From contig CABUWD010000112.1 in NCBI GenBank assembly GCA_902495155.1, forward strand, positions 1 through 6,460: a stretch of DNA of 6,460 bases, in the 5' to 3' direction. Shown here piece after piece: positions 1 through 5,960 of the stretch (within the stretch, counting starts at the first letter, position 1; each line of letters opens with the position of its first letter). This DNA is from an uncultured Collinsella sp. (GTDB taxonomy: Bacteria > Actinomycetota > Coriobacteriia > Coriobacteriales > Coriobacteriaceae). The notes under the pieces were generated by a model, which was not told the DNA's origin, ran no database searches, and saw nothing but the letters and a program-made list of their open reading frames with translations. The position numbers and the translations under genes were made by a program.

Positions 1-1627
1 CGGCTACGAACTCGAGAGCAACGCCCGCAAGATCCTGTCCGGCCTGGGCTTTAAGGTCACCGACTTTGAACGCCCGTGCTCCGAGTTCTCGGGCGGCTGG
101 CAGATGCGCATCGCGCTCGCCAAGCTCTTCCTGCGCCACCCCGACCTGCTGCTTCTGGACGAGCCCACCAACCACCTGGACCTCGAGAGCGTCCAATGGC
201 TGCGCGGCTTTATCGCCAACTACGACGGCGCCGTCCTCATCGTCAGCCACGACCGCGCCTTCATGGACGCCTGCGTCGACCACGTCGCCGCCCTCGAAAA
301 CCGTCGCGTAACCACCTACACCGGCAACTACAGCAGCTACCTTAAGCAGCGCGAGGACAACCTGGAGCAGATGCGCGCCAAGCGTGCCGCTCAGGAGCGC
401 GACATCGCCCACATGCAGGTCTTCGTCGACAAGTTCCGCTACAAGCCCACCAAAGCCGCCCAGGCGCAGGAGCGCATCCGCAAGATCGAGCAAATCAAAA
501 AGGAGCTCGTCATCCTGCCCGAGGGCCACAAGCACATCGACTTTAAGTTCCCCGACCCGCCGCGCTCCGGCGACATGGTCGTGGGGCTCGAGGGCGTCTC
601 CAAGTCATACGACGACAAGCACATCTACAGCGACATCGACCTCAAGCTCTACCGCGGCGAACACGTGGCACTCGTTGGCCCCAACGGCGCCGGCAAGTCC
701 ACGCTCATGAAGATCCTCGCCGGCCTGGAGCCGCCCACCACCGGCATCCGCGACCTGGGCACCAACGTGGGCGTGGCCTACTACGCCCAGCACGCGCTCG
801 AGGGCATGACCGAGTCCAACACCGTTCTGCAAGAGATTGACACCGTCACGCCCAAGTGGACCGTGCCGCAGCAGCGCAGCCTGCTGGGCGCCTTCCTGTT
901 TAGCGACAACGATTCCATCGAAAAGCAGGTTCGCGTCCTCTCCGGAGGCGAAAAAGCGCGTCTGGCCCTGGCCAAAATGCTCGTGGCCCCCGAGGCGCTC
1001 CTGTGCCTGGACGAGCCCACCAACCACCTTGACATCGACTCGGTGGACATGCTCGAGAACGCCTTGCAAAACTTCCCCGGAACCATCGTGCTGATCAGCC
1101 ACGACGAGCACCTGGTACGCGCCGTGGCCAACCGCATCATCGACATCCGCGACGGTAAGGTCACTGTCTACGACGGCGACTACGACTACTACCTCTACAA
1201 GCGCGAGGACCTCGCGGCACGCGCCGCCGCCGAGGCAGCAGGGGAGAGTGCGCCGGCGGCGGGCAAGTCCGCCAAAGTCACCGCGGCCCAGCCCGATGCG
1301 CCCGCCGCCGCTCCCAAGCCGGCCGAGGGCAAGAAGACCAAGGAGCAAAAGCGTGCCGAGGCCCAGGCCCGTGCTGCGCTCAACAAAAAGCTCAAGGGCG
1401 TGCGCAACCAGCTCAAGAAGATCGAGACGGAGCTCGACAAAAAGCGCGCCCGCTATGACGAGCTTATGGAATTGATGGCAAGCGAAGAGCTTTATGCCGA
1501 TCAGGATAAGTTCAACGCCGCGCTGGGGGAATATAACGGCCTTAAGCAGGAGCTGCCCAAGCTCGAGGACGAATGGCTGGAGCTTTCCACCCAGATCGAA
1601 GAGGAGACCGCGCGTGAACTCTCGTAA
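1..1627 (+). CDS. ABC-F family ATPase, YheS-like (5' end missing)
   Basis: The reading frame is open from the left edge (first whole codon at base 2) to TAA at 1625-1627, giving 541 residues; the N-terminus with the first P-loop lies outside. Seen, numbering from base 2: first-cassette signature FSGGW (29-33), Walker B with DEPTNHLD (catalytic E54) and H-loop SHD (82-84); a charged helical linker (about 95-170); then the second cassette with GPNGAGKST (226-234), LSGGE (313-317), DEPTNHLD (E338) and SHD (366-368). An Ala/Pro/Lys-rich linker follows (about 405-450), then a C-terminal coiled coil. Two cassettes with no membrane domain and the interdomain linker define ABC-F proteins, which bind the ribosomal E site and influence stalled or early elongation complexes. 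FSGGW and the linker resemble YheS more than EttA or Uup. Both catalytic glutamates are present, so an active ATPase is expected. An antibiotic-resistance role is possible in this family, but nothing here points to it. The ATG at 104 is internal (just after the signature) and is not the start. Confidence 0.93.
   Translation, partial: GYELESNARKILSGLGFKVTDFERPCSEFSGGWQMRIALAKLFLRHPDLLLLDEPTNHLDLESVQWLRGFIANYDGAVLIVSHDRAFMDACVDHVAALENRRVTTYTGNYSSYLKQREDNLEQMRAKRAAQERDIAHMQVFVDKFRYKPTKAAQAQERIRKIEQIKKELVILPEGHKHIDFKFPDPPRSGDMVVGLEGVSKSYDDKHIYSDIDLKLYRGEHVALVGPNGAGKSTLMKILAGLEPPTTGIRDLGTNVGVAYYAQHALEGMTESNTVLQEIDTVTPKWTVPQQRSLLGAFLFSDNDSIEKQVRVLSGGEKARLALAKMLVAPEALLCLDEPTNHLDIDSVDMLENALQNFPGTIVLISHDEHLVRAVANRIIDIRDGKVTVYDGDYDYYLYKREDLAARAAAEAAGESAPAAGKSAKVTAAQPDAPAAAPKPAEGKKTKEQKRAEAQARAALNKKLKGVRNQLKKIETELDKKRARYDELMELMASEELYADQDKFNAALGEYNGLKQELPKLEDEWLELSTQIEEETARELS
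1602..1606 (+). promoter_or_regulatory. Shine-Dalgarno for the 98-aa membrane protein gene
   Basis: AGGAG lies 7 nt upstream of GTG at 1614, inside the last codons of the ABC-F gene. It favours the GTG at 1614 over the in-frame ATG at 1644, which has no comparable upstream motif. The placement suggests translational coupling to the ABC-F gene. Confidence 0.65.
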
Positions 1628-1910
1628 GGCCGCTGCCGTGGCGATGAGCATCATCGCCATCGCCTGTCGCATCTGCGGCATTTTTATGAGCGCAATGACC
1701 GTGCTGCTGTGCTTTAGCGGCCTCACCGCCAAGCTGCAGATCGTGGGCTTTGTTGTTGAGCTTTCGCGTGCGTTGCCGAGCGCCATCGCCGGCTACGGCG
1801 TCATAACATCGCCCTTTGGCGGTGTGTTCCGCCTGGATTACGCCATCGTGGCCGTTATCCTCTTTGTGGCCGACTACCTGCTCACGCGCGCCTCGCGTCG
1901 CGTCCGCTAG
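1614..1910 (+). CDS. small integral membrane protein of unknown function
   Basis: This 98-residue protein starts at a GTG that overlaps the ABC-F gene by 14 nt and ends at TAG 1908-1910, 9 nt before the next start. The alternative start ATG 1644 would give 88 residues. I do not recognise the family. Hydrophobic segments lie at about 10-36 (interrupted by Arg19), about 42-50 (weaker) and about 75-91. The N-terminus carries SRK and the C-terminus is strongly basic (RASRRVR), so by the positive-inside rule both ends are probably cytoplasmic with two membrane crossings. A short motif, GYGVITSPFGGVFRLDY (60-76), separates the helices and may be the most conserved part. There are three cysteines (18, 21, 32), with C18 and C21 in a CxxC spacing within the first helix. 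No catalytic motif is visible. The gene sits between the ABC-F ATPase and a membrane protease and is probably co-transcribed with both. Codon use matches its neighbours, and the frame is tightly bounded, so I regard it as a real gene. Confidence 0.75.
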   Translation: MNSRKAAAVAMSIIAIACRICGIFMSAMTVLLCFSGLTAKLQIVGFVVELSRALPSAIAGYGVITSPFGGVFRLDYAIVAVILFVADYLLTRASRRVR

Positions 1911-1919
1911 GGGAGCGCC

Positions 1920-2603
1920 ATGTCCAGCAACTACTTCATGAACCTACTCGCCAGCGCCGTCGCCGTTATCGTCGGCATCGTCATCCACGAGAGCGCGCAC
2001 GCCGCCGCGGCCTGGGCACTCGGCGATAAGACGGCCCGTTCGCGCGGTCGTGTCTCGCTCAACCCGCTCAACCATATCGACCCGTTTGGCACCATCATCT
2101 TGCCGCTGCTCATGCTTGCCGCCGGCGGCCCGGTGTTCGCCTTCGCCAAGCCCGTGCCCGTCTACCTCAACAACCTCAAGCACCCCAAGCGCGATGAGGT
2201 CCTGGTTAGCGCAGCCGGCCCCGCATCGAACATCGCCCTCGCGTGCCTTGCGGCCGCCCTCATGCACACGGCATACGGCAACCTCTACGCCAGCATGTCC
2301 TTTGCCGTGGCGTCACAGATCATGAACTTCGGCGCCACGTTCATCGTGGTCAACCTGTCGCTTGCGTTCTTCAACCTCATCCCGATTCCGCCGCTCGATG
2401 GCTCGTCGATCATCGTGCCCTTCCTCAATGGCAAGGCGCTCAACAACTATTACCGTCTACAACAATACGCCATGCCGATCCTTATCATCGTGCTGTACCT
2501 GCTGCCCATGTGGACCGGCATCGATGTGATCGGCCGCTATTTCGACGTTACCGTGTATCCGCTAGCTGAGCAGCTGCTCAACTTCGCAATCGCCGGCATC
2601 TAA
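1920..2603 (+). CDS. site-2 protease family (M50) intramembrane zinc metalloprotease
   Basis: The 227-residue protein has the hallmarks of a compact M50 protease. HESAH (23-27) in the first membrane helix supplies two zinc ligands and the catalytic glutamate E24. NPLNHIDPFGT (48-58) follows. GPASN (100-104) and NLIPIPPLDG (152-161) lie in later helices; D160 is the expected third zinc ligand. Several hydrophobic segments make it polytopic, and no PDZ domain is present, which matches the short YwhC/Rip-like group rather than RseP. Family members cut transmembrane segments, often of membrane-tethered regulators such as anti-sigma factors; the substrate here is unknown. The ATG at 1920 is preceded by GGAG at 1912-1915, with a rather short 4-nt spacing, and lies 9 nt after the previous stop. 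Proteases of this type are often found just upstream of scpA in Gram-positive genomes, so the position is expected. All active-site residues are intact. Confidence 0.92.
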   Translation: MSSNYFMNLLASAVAVIVGIVIHESAHAAAAWALGDKTARSRGRVSLNPLNHIDPFGTIILPLLMLAAGGPVFAFAKPVPVYLNNLKHPKRDEVLVSAAGPASNIALACLAAALMHTAYGNLYASMSFAVASQIMNFGATFIVVNLSLAFFNLIPIPPLDGSSIIVPFLNGKALNNYYRLQQYAMPILIIVLYLLPMWTGIDVIGRYFDVTVYPLAEQLLNFAIAGI

Positions 2604-2618
2604 GGTAAACTTACAGTT

Positions 2619-2637
2619 CGACCGTGTAAAACGGTCG
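2619..2637 (+). other. 7-bp inverted repeat upstream of scpA
   Basis: CGACCGT (2619-2625) and ACGGTCG (2631-2637) are perfect reverse complements around a 5-nt GTAAA loop. No T-run follows on the + strand (the next bases are CAACATG), so it does not look like a rho-independent terminator. It could be an RNA hairpin or a DNA operator. Seven base pairs are short and chance occurrence is possible. Confidence 0.45.
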
Positions 2638-2654
2638 CAACATGCACCCAAACC

Positions 2655-2669
2655 GCGCCGCGAAGGCGC
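2655..2669 (+). other. 5-bp GC hairpin just before the scpA Shine-Dalgarno
   Basis: GCGCC (2655-2659) pairs with GGCGC (2665-2669) around a GCGAA loop, ending 4 nt before the AAAGGAGG motif. It could affect ribosome access to scpA, but short GC-only stems are common in DNA of this composition. Confidence 0.3.
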
Positions 2670-2673
2670 CGTC

Positions 2674-2681
2674 AAAGGAGG
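2674..2681 (+). promoter_or_regulatory. strong Shine-Dalgarno for scpA
   Basis: AAAGGAGG sits 6 nt before ATG 2688, an almost perfect complement of the 16S rRNA 3' end. It fixes the scpA start and argues against the ATG at 2642, which is in another frame and has no such motif. Confidence 0.8.
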
Positions 2682-2687
2682 TCGAAG

Positions 2688-3500
2688 ATGTCGTATCGCG
2701 TGTCGACGCAGGTCTACAGCGGACCGTTCGACCTGCTGCTGCAGCTGGTAACCCGCCAAAAAGTAGATATCGGCGCCATCTCCATCAGCGAGGTGGCCGA
2801 GCAGTACCTTGCCGAGGCCGAGCGCATCGAGGCGCTGGACCTGGACGTGGCGAGCGACTTTTTGCTGGTCGCGGCAACCCTTTTGGACATCAAGGCTGCT
2901 TCTCTGGTGCCCCAGGAGGCCCCGCGCAAAGTCGATGACGACGATGACGAGTTCGACGAAGACCTCGAGGAGCTCAGCGCGCTCGACGGCGACGCCTTGC
3001 GCGAGGTCCTGATCCAGCGCCTGATCGCCTACAAGCAGTTTAAGGGTGCGGCGGCGGCCCTCGGTGCCCGCATGCAGGCCGAAAGCCGCATGCATCCGCG
3101 CGTGGCCGGCCCCGACCCCGAGTTTTTGGGCCTTATGCCCGACTACCTGGCCGGCATCACACTGCGCGGCCTCGCCGTCATCTGCGCCGACCTGGACGGC
3201 AAGCGCCAGACCTTCCTGCTGGAGGCCGAGCACGTAGCACCGCATCGCGTGCCGCTCGACCTGACGGTGGCCTCGGTCGACCGCTTTACCATGGCGCACC
3301 AAACCTGCACTTTCCGCGAGCTGTTGGACGGCGATGCCACCACCGAGCAGCTCGTCGTCACCTTCCTGGCCATGCTCGAGCTCGCCAAGCGCGGCTCGCT
3401 CACGCTGAGCCAGGACGAGATCTTTGGAACCATTCAAATCAACCGCGTCGAGGGCGCCGAGGCCTATGTGCCCGGCGAGGGCCCCGAGCTCACCGAATAG
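2688..3500 (+). CDS. scpA: segregation and condensation protein A (kleisin)
   Basis: ScpA is the kleisin that bridges the SMC dimer and binds ScpB; the complex condenses and helps separate newly replicated chromosomes on the nucleoid. The 270-residue length is usual for the family. The N-terminal block FSGPFDLLL-like signature (here YSGPFDLLLQLV, 10-21), the following KVDIGAISISEVAEQYL (25-41) and DVASDFLLVAATLLDIKA (53-70) are typical of the part that contacts the SMC neck. A very acidic stretch at 83-95 (11 of 13 residues Asp or Glu) forms the start of the central linker that wraps around the ScpB dimer. The C-terminal region (about 208-253, ending FGTIQINRV) fits the winged helix that binds an SMC head. 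The start is set by the AAAGGAGG 6 nt upstream. scpB follows after 11 nt, consistent with co-translation of the two partners. Confidence 0.95.
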   Translation: MSYRVSTQVYSGPFDLLLQLVTRQKVDIGAISISEVAEQYLAEAERIEALDLDVASDFLLVAATLLDIKAASLVPQEAPRKVDDDDDEFDEDLEELSALDGDALREVLIQRLIAYKQFKGAAAALGARMQAESRMHPRVAGPDPEFLGLMPDYLAGITLRGLAVICADLDGKRQTFLLEAEHVAPHRVPLDLTVASVDRFTMAHQTCTFRELLDGDATTEQLVVTFLAMLELAKRGSLTLSQDEIFGTIQINRVEGAEAYVPGEGPELTE

Positions 3501-3511
3501 GAGCCGCAACC

Positions 3512-4240
3512 ATGTCAACCCTTTCCACGCTGGAGGCAAACAGCCTTAAAGGCGCCCTCGAGGCACTGCTGCTGGTGTCGAGCGACCCGGTGAGTGCGCC
3601 CGCGCTGGCCGGCGCACTGGATATCGCCCCCGGCGAGTGCGCGTCGCTGCTCGCCGAGCTCAAGGTTGAGTACGAGGAGGCCAACCGCGGCTTTCAGCTG
3701 CGCGAGGTCGCCGGCGGTTGGCGCCTGTTCACGCACCCCGCCTACCACGACGTGGTCGAGGCCTATGTGTTGAGCTGGGACACGCAAAAGCTGTCGCAGG
3801 CGGCGCTCGAAACCCTGGCCGTGATCGCCTACCACCAGCCCGTGACGCGCGAGGTGGTCAAGGGCATCCGCGGCGTCAACTCCGATGGCGTCATCGCGTC
3901 GCTCGTTGACAAGGGTCTGGTGCGCGAGCTCGGCCGTGACCCCCAGCGCGGTCAGGCCATCATCTACGGCACGACCAACGCCTTCTTGGAAAAGTTCGGT
4001 CTGCGCTCCACCCGCGATCTGCCCGATCTGGAGCAGTTTGCCCCCGACGAGCAATCACGTCAGTTTATCCGCGAGCGTCTGAGCGGCCGCAGTATTCAGT
4101 CCACGCTCGAGGAGCAAGCCGAGGACCTGGACGAAGAGCGCGAACTGCTCGATACCGATGTTGAAGATGTTGAGGCAGTCGAGGACTTGGAGACCCTGGT
4201 CGTCGACGAGACCTCGGAGGATTTGCATGACGAGGACTAA
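3512..4240 (+). CDS. scpB: segregation and condensation protein B
   Basis: ScpB is a dimeric winged-helix protein that binds the central part of ScpA and regulates the SMC ATPase cycle. Two winged-helix domains are expected at about 10-85 and 92-170. The second contains the family signature: LSQAALETLAVIAYHQPVTR (94-113), then IRGVNSD (119-125) and GRDPQRGQAIIYGTT (141-155). RSTRDLPDL (165-173) is a typical end of the conserved core. The 242-residue protein is longer than many homologues because of a C-terminal tail: residues 201-242 contain 22 Asp or Glu residues and a single Arg. This tail is probably disordered. AGGAG at 3499-3503, overlapping the scpA stop, lies 8 nt before ATG 3512 and supports the start. 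The last 14 nt overlap rluB. Confidence 0.95.
   Translation: MSTLSTLEANSLKGALEALLLVSSDPVSAPALAGALDIAPGECASLLAELKVEYEEANRGFQLREVAGGWRLFTHPAYHDVVEAYVLSWDTQKLSQAALETLAVIAYHQPVTREVVKGIRGVNSDGVIASLVDKGLVRELGRDPQRGQAIIYGTTNAFLEKFGLRSTRDLPDLEQFAPDEQSRQFIRERLSGRSIQSTLEEQAEDLDEERELLDTDVEDVEAVEDLETLVVDETSEDLHDED
4216..4220 (+). promoter_or_regulatory. Shine-Dalgarno that sets the rluB start
   Basis: GGAGG inside the end of scpB lies 6 nt before ATG 4227. No such motif precedes the alternative ATG at 4326, where the conserved S4 domain begins, or the upstream in-frame ATG at 4158. It therefore favours a start at 4227 and an overlap with scpB. Confidence 0.75.
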
Positions 4241-5204
4241 CGAAGTAGGGGAGACGCGCACCGTCGCTGCGGCGCCTAACGCGGATACGCACAAGTCCGA
4301 CGCCCAGCACGTCTACCCGCACATCATGCGCCTGCAGCGCTTTTTGGCGCGCGCGGGCGTGGCGAGCCGCCGCGGCTCGGAGGACCTGATGACCGCCGGC
4401 CGCGTGACCGTCAACGGGCTGGTCGCGACCGAGCTGGGCACTAAGGTCGATGTCGACCGCGACCATATCGAGGTCGACGGCATACCCGTCAAGCTCAACC
4501 AGGGCGCCGTGTACCTGATGCTCTACAAGCCGACCGGCTACCTCACCACCATGAGCGACCCGCAGGAGCGCCCTTGCGTGGCCGACCTGGTCCCGCGCAA
4601 CCGCTTTCCGGGGCTCTTCCCGGTGGGTCGCCTGGACCGCGACACCACGGGCCTTTTGCTCTTTACCACCGACGGCGACCTATCGCAGGACCTGCTGCAC
4701 CCCAGCAAGCATGTCTACAAGACCTACCAAGCGCTCGTGGACGGACAGCTGACCGACCGCGATCTAGATCCGCTCCGCCGTGGCATCGAGCTCGACGACG
4801 GCCTATGCCAGCCGGCAATCTGCCGAGTCATCAACGCGCGCGAGGCCGTGGCCGTGGCTCCGCAAGGCGTCAAGCCCGGCACCACCGCCGTGGAGGTCAT
4901 CATTCGCGAGGGCCGCAAGAATCAGGTTAAGCGCATGCTGAGCAAGATTCACCACCCGGTAATCCGTCTGCATCGCTGCAACTTTGCCGGCCTTGAGCTC
5001 GAGGGCGTGGCCAAAGGCTCGTGGCGCGAGCTCACCGACCGCGAGGTGCAGATCCTCAAAAGCGGTGGCATCCCTCCCAAGCAGGCGAGCTCCAAGCGCA
5101 ACGGCGGCAAGCCCCAAGACACGCCCGCCAGCCGCACGCGTCACCACGGCAGCCACGGCTCCGCACCCAAGCGCAACACCTACCGCGAGCGCTACACGGG
5201 CTAG
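4227..5204 (+). CDS. rluB: 23S rRNA pseudouridine synthase, RsuA/RluB family
   Basis: The enzyme converts a specific uridine of 23S rRNA to pseudouridine during large-subunit maturation in the cytoplasm. Of 325 residues, an S4 RNA-binding domain begins with MRLQRFLARAGVASRR (34-49) and runs to about 85. The catalytic domain follows: YKPTGYL (100-106), GRLDRDTTGLLLFTTDGDL with the catalytic aspartate D137, KTYQ near 170 and EGRKNQVKRM (228-237). This combination defines the RsuA/RluB/RluE/RluF group. The scpA-scpB-rluB order supports RluB, but the exact target uridine cannot be read from the sequence. Residues 1-33 precede the conserved core and look unstructured; they are included because of the GGAGG at 4216. 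The tail (278-325) is rich in Lys, Arg, His, Gly and Ser and probably disordered, perhaps helping RNA binding. The gene overlaps scpB by 14 nt, which suggests translational coupling. Confidence 0.92.
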   Translation: MTRTNEVGETRTVAAAPNADTHKSDAQHVYPHIMRLQRFLARAGVASRRGSEDLMTAGRVTVNGLVATELGTKVDVDRDHIEVDGIPVKLNQGAVYLMLYKPTGYLTTMSDPQERPCVADLVPRNRFPGLFPVGRLDRDTTGLLLFTTDGDLSQDLLHPSKHVYKTYQALVDGQLTDRDLDPLRRGIELDDGLCQPAICRVINAREAVAVAPQGVKPGTTAVEVIIREGRKNQVKRMLSKIHHPVIRLHRCNFAGLELEGVAKGSWRELTDREVQILKSGGIPPKQASSKRNGGKPQDTPASRTRHHGSHGSAPKRNTYRERYTG

Positions 5205-5270
5205 GCAACCCGCCGCGCCCCAACGCCCGCGAACCATACCAGCACGTCACCCATCGAAAGGAAGCATTGC
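5205..5270 (+). other. C-rich spacer between rluB and cmk
   Basis: The 66-nt gap has 27 C and only 10 G in its first 52 bases (5205-5256), so it should be weakly structured as RNA. It ends in AAAGGAAG (5257-5264), the cmk ribosome binding site 6 nt before ATG 5271. I see no hairpin with a T-run and no clear promoter. C-rich, G-poor RNA is the kind of sequence the Rho factor can load on, but this is only a possibility. Confidence 0.4.
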
Positions 5271-5957
5271 ATGATCGTCGCCATCGACGGCCCCGCCGGT
5301 TCCGGCAAGTCCACCATCGCCAAGGAGATCGCCCGCCAGCTGGGCTTTAACAAGCTCGACACGGGCGCCATGTATCGCGCCGTCACCTTCGCCGCGCTCG
5401 ACCGCGGCATCGACCTGGACGACGAGGCAGCCATCGATGCCCTCGCCGAGCAGATCGAGATTCGCTTTACCAACGGCACCGGCGAGGACACGCGCCTGAC
5501 CGTTGACGGCCAGGACGCTTCGGTCGCCATCCGCACCCCGCAGGTCGACGCCAACGTGTCCAAGGTCTCGGCCTATCCGGGCGTGCGCGCCGCCATGCTC
5601 ATCCACCAGCGCCGCGCCGCCGAGGACCGCGATATCGTGGCTGAGGGTCGCGACATCGGTACCGTCGTGTTCCCTAACGCGCAGGTCAAGGTCTTCCTGA
5701 CCGCCGACCCGCGTGAGCGCGCCCGCCGCCGCGTGCTGCAGCGTCACCAAAACGACGCCCAGCCGCTCACGTCCGAGCAGCTCGAAGCCGAGGTCGACGA
5801 GACCCTCGACGCCCTTAAGCAGCGCGACAAGCTCGACAGCAGCCGCGAGGTCGCCCCGCTCGTGCCCGCCGAGGACGCCGTGCACGTCGACTCCACCGCC
5901 CACACCATCGATGAGGTCGTCTCGATAATCGAGGACCTCATCAACCAAAGGAGGTAG
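5271..5957 (+). CDS. cmk: (d)CMP kinase
   Basis: Cytidylate kinase transfers a phosphate from ATP to CMP or dCMP, giving CDP or dCDP for RNA, DNA and CDP-lipid precursor synthesis. The 228 residues match the usual length. Visible motifs are the P-loop GPAGSGKST (7-15), the CMP-binding segment LDTGAMYRA (29-37), EGRDIGTVVFPNA (125-137) with the substrate-contacting R127 and D128, the Arg-rich lid LTADPRERARRR (143-154), and RDKLDSSREVAPL (185-197). All expected nucleotide-binding residues are present. The start at ATG 5271 follows AAAGGAAG with a 6-nt spacing and puts the P-loop at the usual distance from the N-terminus. cmk lies after scpA-scpB-rluB in many Gram-positive genomes; here the next gene starts only 3 nt after the stop, indicating co-expression with the acyltransferase. 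Confidence 0.97.
   Translation: MIVAIDGPAGSGKSTIAKEIARQLGFNKLDTGAMYRAVTFAALDRGIDLDDEAAIDALAEQIEIRFTNGTGEDTRLTVDGQDASVAIRTPQVDANVSKVSAYPGVRAAMLIHQRRAAEDRDIVAEGRDIGTVVFPNAQVKVFLTADPRERARRRVLQRHQNDAQPLTSEQLEAEVDETLDALKQRDKLDSSREVAPLVPAEDAVHVDSTAHTIDEVVSIIEDLINQRR
5947..5954 (+). promoter_or_regulatory. Shine-Dalgarno embedded in the end of cmk
   Basis: AAAGGAGG overlaps the last sense codons of cmk (AGG AGG, both Arg, just before TAG) and lies 6 nt before ATG 5961. The near-perfect match fixes the acyltransferase start. The terminal Arg-Arg of Cmk may simply be a by-product of this site. Confidence 0.8.
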
Positions 5958-5960
5958 CCC

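Larger units (their letters stand above)
2604..2687 (+). other. 84-nt non-coding leader between the M50 protease gene and scpA
   Basis: This is the longest gap between genes in the window and its first part is AT-richer than its surroundings. It holds an imperfect palindrome GTAAACTTAC (2605-2614), a 7-bp hairpin (2619-2637), a 5-bp GC hairpin (2655-2669) and the scpA ribosome binding site (2674-2681). I see no convincing -35/-10 pair and no T-run for an intrinsic terminator. It may be a promoter region, an operator or an mRNA leader; the sequence alone does not decide. Confidence 0.5.

Noticed and set aside
104..106. ATG at 104 as the start of the ABC-F gene
   Set aside because: It lies directly after the FSGGW signature, and the frame stays open to the left edge with typical ABC-F sequence, so the gene is cut by the window.
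155..1029. Identical 23-nt direct repeat at 155-177 and 1007-1029
   Set aside because: Both copies encode the Walker B/DEPTNHL segment of the two ABC cassettes, so the repeat is explained by protein conservation and shared codon choice.
605..1786. 393-residue open frame on the minus strand
   Set aside because: It is fully antisense to the ABC-F gene and its C-terminal neighbour. Long antisense frames are expected in high-GC coding DNA, and the translation shows no recognisable motif.
2619..2637. Inverted repeat as a rho-independent terminator
   Set aside because: No T-run follows the stem and the stem is only 7 bp, so the terminator call is unsupported.
2642..2938. 98-residue + strand frame starting in the scpA leader
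   Set aside because: It runs out of frame through scpA, has no Shine-Dalgarno and an unremarkable Arg/Pro/Ala-rich translation.
2562..3539. 325-residue open frame on the minus strand
   Set aside because: It is a shadow of scpA, which has clear family motifs and a strong ribosome binding site.
4158..4226. Upstream in-frame ATG at 4158 for rluB
   Set aside because: It would extend the overlap with scpB to 83 nt without a ribosome binding site; the ATG at 4227 has GGAGG at the right distance.
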